This document shows, piece by piece, positions 1 to 8,200 of a stretch of 11,879 nt of DNA (within the stretch, counting starts at the first letter, position 1; the number at the start of each line of letters is the position of its first letter). Source of the stretch: Nephromyces sp. MM_2019. Its lineage: Eukaryota; Apicomplexa; Aconoidasida; Nephromycida. Location of the stretch: contig JADHZB010001116.1 of NCBI GenBank assembly GCA_015657535.1, positions 10,805-22,683 of the forward strand. Direction: 5' to 3'. Made by a program: the position numbers and the translations under genes. The notes below the pieces were generated by a model, which ran no database searches, was not told where the DNA came from, and saw only the letters and a list, made by a program, of their open reading frames with translations.

Positions 1-470
1 TGTGTACCTGTGTGTGTGTGTGTGTACCTGTGTGTGTGTACCTGTGTGTGTGTGTGTGTACCTGTGTGTGTGTGTGTGTCTGTGTGTGCATATATATGTG
101 TACCTGTGTGTGTGTGTACCTGTGTGTGTGTGTCTGTGTGTGTGTACCTGTGTGTGCATATATATGTGTACCTGTGTGTGTGTGTACCTGTGTGTGTGTG
201 TGTACCTGTGTGTGTGTGTACCTGTGTGTGTGTACCTGTGTGTGTGTACCTGTGTGTGTGTGTACCTGTGTGTGTGTGTACCTGTGTGTGTGTGTACCTA
301 TGTGTGTACCTGTGTCTGTGTATACCTGTGTGTGTGTGTGTGTGTGTGTATACCTGTGTGTGTGTGTGTACCTGTGTCTGTGTATACCTGTGTGTACCTG
401 TGTGTACCTGTGTGTACCTGTGTGTACCTGTGTGTACCTGTGTGTGTGTGTGTACCTGTGTGTGTGTATA
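1..470. repeat. Compound TG minisatellite
   Basis: Almost pure TG dinucleotide sequence punctuated by ACC, giving units of the form CCTGTG(TG)nTA. Unit length varies from about 10 to 20 bp. Positions 391-440 hold five exact copies of the 10-mer TGTGTACCTG. A larger period is visible: the segment CATATATATGTG occurs at 89-100 and again at 157-168, 68 bp apart, with similar flanks. All three forward frames are open and read as Cys/Val runs, which is a by-product of the repeat and not evidence of a gene. Long alternating purine-pyrimidine tracts of this kind can adopt Z-DNA. Confidence 0.95.
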
Positions 471-780
471 TTTGTTTGTGTTTATGTGCTTGCGTTTTTG
501 TGTGTCTCTATATGTCTGTGTATCTCTATGTGCATGTCTGTGTTTGTGTATACCTTACCTGCTTCGTCAGATGGAGGGTTTGATGGTATTATCACATACA
601 GGTGGCCACACACACGTATGCTGAGACTTGGTGTTAGAAGTCTGCTATTAATACTCTTCTTCATTGTGATGCTTCGCACACACACACAGACACATGTATG
701 CACATGTGCACACACATAGGCGCACTAACATGCATGCAAGCAGACACACATACACGCACCCTCATGGGCACACGCACACT
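471..780. other. Intergenic, TG block switching to CA block
   Basis: The TG-rich sequence decays to about 550, is followed by about 110 bases of non-repetitive sequence, and switches to a CA-rich block (about 605-780) on the same strand. I see no convincing exon or RNA gene. Confidence 0.6.
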
Positions 781-1382
781 CTTTGTAGTTTAATCAATTG
801 CCTGTGTGTTGAATGTACAGCTTGAAGATATGGCAAAATTCTCTACCACGCTCTCATTGTAGATTCTATAGTATCTGAAATGCTTTGCTTGATCGATGAG
901 GTTTTAACTTTGATGTAACAATAGAGAACAATGTATGTGTGTGCGGGTATGTTTTGACAGGAACTATGTTTGTACCTTAGTGATGAGATGCATGTTTGCT
1001 TTGATATATTTTTCATGTGTTTTGGTGTGTGTTCTGCTCTGTGGATGTGTGCGTTTCCCTCCTTTGGTGTGTGATTTTCGTTCTCTTTTTGTACGGTTTT
1101 CTCATTCTTTGCGTGTGCGTGTCTCTCTCTTGCTGTGTGTTTCTTTTGTGGATTTGCTTCATAATGTAAATCTATCACTCGAGCTTCACTGCCGTTTTTC
1201 CTTCAAATCTACCTATTCAGGGCTGTGTGTGTGGGAATTCCATTGGATGCTGAGATCCCTCCAATGAAAACCGCTGATTTTGCTGCAAAAGTAGCGAAAT
1301 TTTGTCGTCTCCTCTGTAAAGCTCATTGAAGTTTCTTTGTTGTTTTCTCTGCCTGCTTTGTTAAGTTCCTTCCTCTTCTCTG

Positions 1383-1424
1383 TGTGTTTCTACCTCTTTT
1401 TTATGTGCTTCTACCTCTTCTTTA
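1383..1424. repeat. 21-bp tandem duplication in pyrimidine-rich DNA
   Basis: Two imperfect 21-bp copies (TGTGTTTCTACCTCTTTTTT and TGTGCTTCTACCTCTTCTTT, each followed by A) and the start of a third at 1425. A strongly pyrimidine-rich stretch runs to about 1485 and could serve as the tract for the acceptor at 1513. Confidence 0.8.
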
Positions 1425-1496
1425 TGTGCTTTTCCCCCCTCCCCCCCCTTTCCTCCCTCCTTCCCCTTTCCTCTTCTTGATGTTGCTCTGCATATT

Positions 1497-1510
1497 GGTG
1501 TACATACACT
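1497..1510. other. Palindromic 14-mer, copy 1
   Basis: GGTGTACATACACT. It lies 3 bases before the candidate splice acceptor CAG at 1511-1513. It is one of five copies of the pattern (A/G)GTGTAC(A/G)TACAC(T/C). Confidence 0.6.
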
Positions 1511-1690
1511 CAGAAATCTTGATGATACTTCCATGAAAATCGATTTCCTCCCAGTACATCACATCATCTTCTCTCTTCTCTGCTTTTGTACGCTTTTCAC
1601 TGGAATCTGTGTTTAATAAGTTAACTGCAGTGCTTTCGTTTTATATTGACTAATGAGCCTGGAAACTGTCAAAATGATTTCATCAGTTAC

Positions 1691-1766
1691 AGTGTGTGTG
1701 TTCATAGCGGGTGTGGGCATCTTAGACTTGTATGTGTGTTCATGCTGAGTGTGGACATCTTAGACG
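1691..1766. repeat. 38-bp tandem duplication
   Basis: Two diverged copies, 1691-1728 and 1729-1766, share GTGTGTTCAT at the left and CATCTTAGAC at the right (TTCAT at 1701 and 1739, period 38). They lie inside a forward frame that stays open from about 1631 to the TGA at 1919, mostly because of the TG-rich composition. Confidence 0.7.
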
Positions 1767-2123
1767 TGTGTGTCGATATGCTTCAGTGCGGTTTAAGGTG
1801 CGTTGTCTCTGCAGTACTTCCAGCTGTTAGTGTGTGTGTCTCCATCGGTGAAGGTACCGTGTGTGTGAGTTTCACTACGAAGGGTTTTATGTGTGTGTGT
1901 GGAGGAATACCTTGGAGATGAGGTGTAAAGCTTGAGGCTTCACCCAGTTTAAGGTGTAGTGTGCGTGTGTCAGTTGGCCAGCTCCAAAGCTTGCTAAAGT
2001 GTATGCCTAACGCAGCCGTTTTGAAGGCTCAACTTCTAGCACACACACCAAGGAAGCACTGTGTGTGTAAGTTTGAAGCTTATGCTGCTCGCTTGAGGGT
2101 GCACTGTGTATACAGTTCACGAA
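1767..2123. other. No gene seen, TG-interspersed sequence
   Basis: Complex sequence broken by short TG runs. No tRNA and no clear exon with paired splice signals were found. Confidence 0.4.
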
Positions 2124-2221
2124 TGTGTGTGTGTGTGTGTGTGTGGGTGTGCGTGTGTGTGTGTGTGTGTGGGTGTGTGGGTGTGTGTGTATCTCTGTGT
2201 GTGGGTGTGTGTGTGTGTGTG
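2124..2221. repeat. TG microsatellite with GGG interruptions
   Basis: About 100 bp of TG dinucleotides interrupted by GGTG and by one TATCTCTG segment. On the complementary strand it translates as Thr/His runs, which is not a sign of a gene. Confidence 0.95.
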
Positions 2222-2249
2222 GAGGGAAAAGAAGTTAATAGCGTCTTAC

Positions 2250-2448
2250 TGTATGCAGCATAGGCTGCTTCAGAGACATGCTTCAGTATATGTGCGAAGT
2301 TTATATCTTCCCTGTTTGTACGCGAAGCTAGAGCTTTCGCAGTAAGTTTTTGTGTGATAATCCTTAAGGAGTTGCGAACTCCCAGTGTACGTACACTGAA
2401 TTTCATCAAAGCAGAGTACATATACGGTTGCTTAGCTAAAAACTTTGC
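2250..2448 (-). other. Candidate exon on the minus strand
   Basis: Read on the minus strand, this 199-base segment is open for 66 codons and has varied, protein-like composition, including ITQKLTAKALASRTNREDI and HILKHVSEAAYAAY. It ends exactly at a good donor, A|GTAAGA (GTAAGAC is the complement of 2243-2249). The upstream boundary is weak: AAAAG preceded by TG-rich rather than pyrimidine-rich sequence. The opposite strand is also open here (a forward frame containing IKAEYIYGCLAKNFAF), so direction is not settled. The frame crosses one of the 14-bp palindromes at 2384-2397. No family is recognised. Confidence 0.25.
2384..2397. other. Palindromic 14-mer, copy 2
   Basis: AGTGTACGTACACT, a perfect 14-bp palindrome, in the complex island between the TG block and the CA block. 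Confidence 0.65.
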
Positions 2449-2454
2449 CTTTTC

Positions 2455-3535
2455 AACACACGCACAGATGGATACACACGCATACACACGCACACTTGGC
2501 ACCTTAGTTTTCAGTCCAGTAGGCTTAGGTGTACGGTACTTCCTTCAATGGATACTGGTGCCTACGAAGATAGCTGCTTGCAGCGTATGATGCAGAGTGT
2601 CTATCGCACACACACGCATATGCTTAGAGGATATCCCACAACGAGTGTGCATGTACTGTGGGGGAGTACTCTCGTAGCATACACACCACTACACACATGT
2701 TTTCCCTTGTGTGTCTATACATGCTTGCTCCAAGCAACTCTCTTCAGGCACACACACATAGTCAAAGATAGGCACATACACACATGAACACTCATAAATT
2801 TAGACACACCGACTTCGGAACGCGTAGACACATATTAGCAATAGCCTTTTATTCCGGAAGACACGCAAGTAGACACACTCATGTGGCATATGCACATCCG
2901 AATTTTGTGTGTATAATCACCCACACACACAAGCAATTAACGCACAACACATTCAGATATAGCAAACACACACCACTCACAGATGAACACGTTGCTATAA
3001 GTACAAAATAAGCACATCCCGGACACCCGCACACACAATTACCCCTACACACACCCACCAATTCCACATACTTCACGCACACATGCCTTACGCACAAGGA
3101 CTACACACATATCTACACAGATACAACACACCAGCATACCTACCCATTCCACGCACACACACCATACATACCACACATCAACACATACACCAACATGCCC
3201 ACCAACATACCCACAAATACATCCCACACACACACGTACAACACACACACCACACGCACACATGCATGGCACGCACACACCTCCCAAATCCACAATATTC
3301 GCTTGGGCCCCACACACACACTCCCTATATCCACATACCGCCAACCTCCACACACGCCGCTCGCGCCCTACTAACACCTGCTGCAGGCCGCCCCACTCCG
3401 CACACATGCTCCACCCACACTCAAGCCCCGTGCCCCACATGTACATACCGCAAACGACGCGGGGAAAAGACAGAACTGATTGGACACACGCATACATACG
3501 TACAGATACACACACATATAAAGGCATTCCTTCTT
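2455..3535. repeat. CA-rich block, about 1.1 kb
   Basis: Forward-strand CACACA runs separated by short variable stretches make up most of this block, densest at about 3000-3530. Long Thr/His/Pro frames forward and Cys/Val/Gly frames in reverse are composition artefacts. A short complex patch at 2540-2610 contains MDTGAYEDSCLQRMMQSVYR in one forward frame, flanked by no convincing splice sites. I see no gene here. Confidence 0.8.
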
Positions 3536-3629
3536 GTTAGTGTTTTTATTTTTTCCACTTCTGTGAGATTAACAACACACTTCTGAAGATGTAAAATTCC
3601 GATGATTTGGTGTTTTCTGGGACTTGAAG

Positions 3630-3731
3630 ATGAGGAAGAAGAAAGTAACGTTATCACGAAAAGGTTTGATTGATGAGAATATTCTTCAGAGTGCGTTAGA
3701 ACTCGCTGAAACTACTTTATCAACTTATTAG
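3630..3731 (+). other. Small ORF or exon remnant, 33 codons
   Basis: A forward frame starts at an ATG preceded by AAG and reads basic residues first (MRKKKVTLSRKG), then an amphipathic stretch (ENILQSALELAETTL), and ends in TAG. It lies in an approximately 190-bp island free of TG/CA runs, about 300 bp upstream of the 98-residue protein gene on the same strand. It could be an upstream small ORF, an exon of a gene whose splicing I cannot resolve, or chance. No family match is recognised. Confidence 0.2.
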
Positions 3732-3763
3732 TTGTCTTTAGGATATCTTCACGTGTGTGTGTT

Positions 3764-3777
3764 GGTGTACATACACC
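3764..3777. other. Palindromic 14-mer, copy 3
   Basis: GGTGTACATACACC, palindromic apart from the central pair. It is followed by a sequence (CCGAATTTTTCTCCTGC) that recurs with changes at 3807-3822. Confidence 0.65.
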
Positions 3778-3844
3778 GAATTTTTCTCCTGCTAAGTAAG
3801 TGCCTGGGTCCTACCGATTTTCTCTCCTGCGAAGTGTGTATGTG

Positions 3845-3858
3845 GGTGTACATACACC
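3845..3858. other. Palindromic 14-mer, copy 4
   Basis: GGTGTACATACACC, identical to copy 3, 81 bp downstream and followed by a T-rich stretch as copy 3 is. The pair suggests a local duplication of about 80 bp that has since diverged. Confidence 0.65.
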
Positions 3859-4047
3859 AGCTTTTTCTTTTTTTTCCCTCATCTCCCCTTTTTTATCATT
3901 TTTTGAGAAACAACGTAGTCGAGGGTGAGAGCTTCGCATCAGTTTTTTGTGTGTTCATCGTATTTCACACCTCCTCTTTAGGATAAAAAGTGGATGAAGC
4001 TACATTGCGCGTGTGTATATTCGCATCAGTTTAATACCCTGGCAGGA

Positions 4048-4720
4048 ATGGAAGCTAACCCACCCCCATTTCCAAGAGGTGAGAATCTTATATTTTTCCC
4101 CGATTAAAAAGCTATAAACTCCTCGTTAGCACATATGGTGTCTCTATATGTCTTGTTTTGCGTGTGTCTGTATGTGTGTGTTAATAACACATATGACGTA
4201 GTCTCTTTGAGAATCAAAACGAAGCTAGCAAATACTTTTTATTTCATCTGATTTGAAATTCTTCCAAACTGTCTGAGGGGGTGAAGAAAATCGTGCATAC
4301 ATTTACATGCTTGCAGTGTACGTACACTCCATCAAACTCCACACAGGTCACACACACACCAATCTCCCACCCCACACAAACACCCACAAACAGAGCTTAA
4401 AACCTCGCCTCCCCACTGTGTGTGCGTACGATTTCCCTGATCCCTTGTTTTCAGCCTTTCTTACGGAAGAGAAGAAGATAGCTGAAGAGACTAGTTATGA
4501 AGTAGCTGTTTCTAATAAGAAGCAGTATGATATAGAACTAGCAGTAGAATCTAGGCTTAATGCAGAGTTAAACAAAGCTTGCCTTATATTAGAGAAACAG
4601 CTAGAAGCTATAAAAGCAAAGAAGCTAGAAGCTGCAAAGAGCATTACTAAGGAAAGGAGAGCTGAGATAGAAGAAGAAGTCTATAAAACTAGAAAAGAGC
4701 TAAAGGAGGGAATAATTTAA
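4048..4720 (+). CDS. Two-exon gene, charged helical 98-aa protein
   Basis: Function unknown. Exon 1 (4048-4078) starts at GGAATGG, with purine at -3 and G at +4, and encodes MEANPPPFPR plus one base. The donor is AGAG|GTGAGA. The intron is 4079-4454 (376 bp), ending in a pyrimidine-rich stretch and TTTTCAG. Exon 2 (4455-4720) restores the frame exactly (G + CC) and ends in TAA. From about residue 12 to the end the product is almost entirely Glu/Lys/Ala/Leu-rich, without Gly or Pro until the last residues, as expected for a long helix or coiled coil. There is no signal peptide, membrane segment or catalytic motif. Exon 2 is nearly free of the TG/CA repeats around it, which supports coding. A further upstream exon is possible, because GGCAG directly precedes the start region. 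The short, basic-acidic helical form would suit a small structural or regulatory subunit, but I cannot name one. Confidence 0.6.
4315..4328. other. Palindromic 14-mer, copy 5
   Basis: AGTGTACGTACACT, identical to copy 2 and a perfect palindrome. It lies within the intron of the 98-residue protein gene. Confidence 0.65.
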
Positions 4721-4759
4721 AGTGAGGGGGCTGTGTATGTGGTTTTGGGGAGGTTGTGG

Positions 4760-5040
4760 GTTGTGTGTGTGATATCAGCCGGGTTGTGGATGGTGTTTGT
4801 GATGTCAGGCGGGTTTGTGGTGTGTGTGATCTTAAAGGAATTATTTATTGTGTGTGTGCGATATAAATGGTTTGCACGTTGTGTGTAATGTTACGGGAAT
4901 TGGAAGTTTACTGTGAATATGTGCGTGATATTGCATGAGTAAGAGCTTTGCTTGGTATGTGTGTTATATTGTGAGAGTTGGCATCTTACTGTAAGTGTGT
5001 GATATTACAGCAGCTGGTACTTTACTGTGTGTGTAAGGTT
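4760..5040. repeat. Decayed tandem repeat, units about 27-42 bp
   Basis: At least eight diverged units run through the region after the 98-residue gene. Each has a TGTGTG run, then GATAT(T/C) or a variant (near 4771, 4801, 4828, 4860, 4887, 4929, 4966 and 5001), then a short G-rich stretch. In the later units a TTTACTG-like end follows. Variable spacing and many substitutions suggest an old array. It fills most of the 475-bp gap between the two convergent genes, so both 3' UTRs may run into it. Confidence 0.65.
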
Positions 5041-5167
5041 TTTTATTCAAGAAAATAGAGGCGTGCAGACAGTAAGGAGTACCATTGCCCACCATCAGTT
5101 CACGCACACACTATGCCCATAATGGAGGGCTTTGAAGCAAGCACACACGCCAACACCCACACACACG

Positions 5168-5219
5168 TGCTACCCTTCAACCTTCCCCCCACATGCTACC
5201 CTTCAACCTTCCCCCTACA
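5168..5219. repeat. 26-bp tandem duplication over a stop codon
   Basis: Copies 5168-5193 and 5194-5219 differ at one base in 26. The second copy contains, on the minus strand, the last codons (GKVEG) and TAG stop of the nucleotidyltransferase. The first lies just downstream of that stop. Because 26 is not a multiple of 3, the downstream copy does not repeat the reading frame. Confidence 0.9.
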
Positions 5220-8200
5220 TATATCTTCAAATGAAAGCTCCCCCTTATGCAGCAGATCATACATACGCCTTAGCTCCTTCCTAATCCTTGCATGCTGACT
5301 AGGATGGATATTAGCCACATCCTTTCCTTCTTTAAAGGGGTTTTCAACGAAGAAGTAGCTGTTGTGTGCATGCATGTGTGTGTGGCTCCTTCTGGAGTGA
5401 GCCTTGTTGGATTGGCGCCAGCTGTGAGGCGAGTCTTCCAAATCTATACAGGTAGAGAGAGTGGTGTGTCTGACGGAGGGGGGTGGGGGGGAGTCTCTCA
5501 ATGAGATTATGCCTTCTGTATACTGATACCCAAAGTAGCGGAAGAACTTGACTAAGATAGAGCCTAGATCTGCATCTAAGAGGAATGATGGGGAGGTGTT
5601 TAAAGGGGGATGGGTGAGGGGTGTGTTGGAGGGGGGTCCAGCTCTCTCCGCTAGACACCATTCCGCAATGCTTCTCCGAAGATCCATCTCTTGAGCAAAG
5701 AAGTGATCTACAGACTCCACAGAGGGAGGGGGGGGGGGAGGGCAGGGGGAGTGGTCTCTGGGAAGTAGGTGCTGAGTTTCGCCTTCACGGCTGCTGCCTG
5801 AGAATGCAGTATAGGGAAGTGTGTGTGTGGGTGTGGAGTGGTAGCCTGAATCGGGGAATAACTTCCAATCGAAAAGGCGTGGCACACACACAGCAGGATA
5901 CAGAGGGATAAACATGCACACACTGAGTAGGAGATAGAGGCATAAACGCAAACGCACACATACGCATCGCATGAGGCACAAAAAGCACGCACGCAAAGAT
6001 ACATAAGCACGCATACCGAAGCATGCATACCCAAGCATGTATAGACAGACGAACCCACTAACACACACCCAAACCTCACATATATTCAGCGACGGCCTTT
6101 CTCTTGAGAATCTATCCCAGCTTTGAGGCAACACGCATACATCTTTCCTCTAGCTAAAGACTCACACCCACACCCGCTCATTTAGCCGCACACACACACC
6201 AATATCCTCACACAACCCCCTCCTTCTAACCAAAAACCACTACAAACTTCCCTACTAAAATCCCCCAGCTCACCCCCCAACTCACCCCCTCTTCTCGCCT
6301 TCCATTCCATATCTTTAAGGATTTCCCCCCAGTCTGTGCAGTATCTACAGTCTAAGCCTGTGAAGTAGACTGGGGGATAGTTGAGGCTTACCGCTAGATT
6401 CTGTAGAGAAGGAAGCATAGGAGGAGATACTTTCCTCTGGAGGAAGTAGATCATCATTATAAGTAGAGAGAAGGAAGAGAGAGTCCCTTTAGATCTATCG
6501 TTCAAGTCTCTACATCTCGCCCAATACTTGAGAGCTACACCCAGAGGTCTGAGGGGAGGGTAGATCAGCTGATAAGCTGCAATCAGTCGAGAGTTGACTA
6601 CTGCAATAACGTTGTTCACAGAGATATCTATAGCTGGGGCACCTGAAGGGGGGTGAGGAGCGGAGGGTTGGCCGTGTGGGCAGTGGGGGTTGAGAGGTGG
6701 AGCGTGGGTGGTGAATGGGAGGCGGTGGGGGTTGAGGGGTGGAACGTGGGGGGTGAGGGATGGTGGGTGGGGGATTACGGGTGGGGGGTGATGAGGCTTG
6801 TGGTGGTCGTAGATATGATTACACTGATGGGAGGGAGTTTTGGACCAAAATGTGACAAAAATTAATGGGAGGACGAGGTGGGGGTGAAATTCATTGGAGG
6901 ATGATGAGGAGGGTAGTATGCTAAAGCATGGTAGAGAGAGAAACTAAGAGGGCAAAAGGGATAACACAGCAAAGTGCTCAATAATGAGTGTAGGTGGAGG
7001 AAGCTCCTTACCACCATCGTGTGTTCCTAATAACCAGTATCATCCTCTCTGGCACTACATATCCTCCAAACCCAAGTGTCCAGTGAAGGCTTAAGAACGC
7101 TCAGCCCACTGGAACACATACATCATGTTCCCCTAAGAAATTCCCCTCCTTTACCCTACAATATCCCCCTGCTACCCCCAAAACATCCCCTCCCGAAACA
7201 CCCCTTTTCTTCCCCCAAAATATCCCCCTTACTCATCTTTATAGCACCCCCCTCCCCACAACACACCCCCCTCACTAACCCCGAAAACATACCCCTCCCC
7301 ACCTCCCCTTCCCCCTCTCACCCATACTATGAGATTTCCAACGAAGTATCGGAATCTGCGCGTTGAAGATGGGTATCACTCGATGAGTCTTCACATGCAC
7401 TATCTCCGAGGCTATCCTACGTAGCATTTTGATCTGTGAGCCCTTCACTGAGCAGCTGGGGATGTTGAGGCAGATATCAACGTCTGAGCCTACAGAGTAG
7501 AAGCCGTTAGTTATAGAGCCAAAGGGTAAGACTTTACAGCCTGCGAACACACACTCTACAACTCTTTGAAACTCACGCAGAAAACCCTCTCTTTCTAGGT
7601 GATGCTGAGGTGGAGGGGTAAGCTTCTTTTCCAGCTTGTATATCTCCTTGGTTAGTAGGGAAGACGAGGGGGGGAGGGGTGGGTTACGTGCGTTAGCAGC
7701 GTGTGCTGCGAGCCTCCATGGTAGAGAGCGGTTGTGTGAAAATGCGTAGTTGGAAGATGACGGAGATGAGGGACGTGGGGGGGGGGAAGATGGAGACGAT
7801 GTGGGAGAAGGTGGAGAGGAAGGAGTTGGATAAGTTGAAGATGAAGAAGAAGATGAAGAAGGTGGTGAGGAAGGTGTACTATTGAAATCAGGGGAGTTGC
7901 TATTGGAAAAAGAATCGCCTGCTCCCATTTGTTGGGATGTATGTACAACCTTTGAGTGTGCAGAGTCAGCTATAAAGTATCTTTTAGGCGAACCAGCCTC
8001 TCCCCGACCCACCTTCTCCCTTGAGCTCTTTGAATGCTCTAAAGCCGTCTCTGCGAGCTCTGAGGGCATCTCTGAGATCCTCCCTGAGAACTTCGCCTCC
8101 TCAGAAGCTTCTGAGGGGAAGATTGCTTGCTTCAAGCCCAGGAAGGACCCAGAGCCAAACTGAAAGTCTAAGAAATCATGCTTCTTCATCTCTACACCAC

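Larger units (their letters stand above)
781..1690 (+). other. Island with candidate exons, unresolved gene
   Basis: This stretch has less simple repeat than its flanks and contains four short forward segments that read like protein and lie next to splice-like signals. (1) 826-918, open between TGA and TAA, hydrophobic, ending in the residues CLIDEVLTLM. (2) 1221-1315, after the acceptor CTATTCAG and before the donor GTAAAG, containing IPPMKTADFAAKVAKF. (3) 1514-1553, after a long pyrimidine tract and CACTCAG, reading NLDDTSMKIDFLP. (4) from 1631, after TTAACTGCAG, reading CFRFILTNEPGNCQNDF. Segments 3 and 4 join in phase 0 if GTACAT at 1554 is used as the donor. Segments 2 and 3 do not join in frame with the sites chosen. 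No family is recognised, so these may be exons of one gene, remnants of one, or chance. Confidence 0.25.
3732..4047. other. Upstream region of the 98-aa gene
   Basis: It contains palindrome copies 3 and 4, a T-rich stretch at about 3861-3905, and scattered TG runs. No clear TATA-type or other promoter element can be assigned from sequence alone. Confidence 0.4.

Noticed and set aside
2..719. Long forward frames rich in Cys, Val and Pro (up to 235 codons)
   Set aside because: They are translations of the TG/ACC minisatellite. All three frames are open and none has a varied composition.
843..1178. Minus-strand frame of 111 codons
   Set aside because: It is His/Thr/Lys-rich from the complement of TG and T-rich sequence. 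The forward segments in the same area look more like exons.
3045..3586. Overlapping frames of 160-167 codons on both strands
   Set aside because: They come from the CA-rich block: Thr/His/Pro runs forward and Cys/Val/Gly runs in reverse, with no motif or splice support.
5621..5911. Forward frame of 96 codons across transferase exon 3 and intron 2
   Set aside because: It is antisense to a conserved domain and rich in Gly/Glu from the G-runs. No splice or start context supports it.
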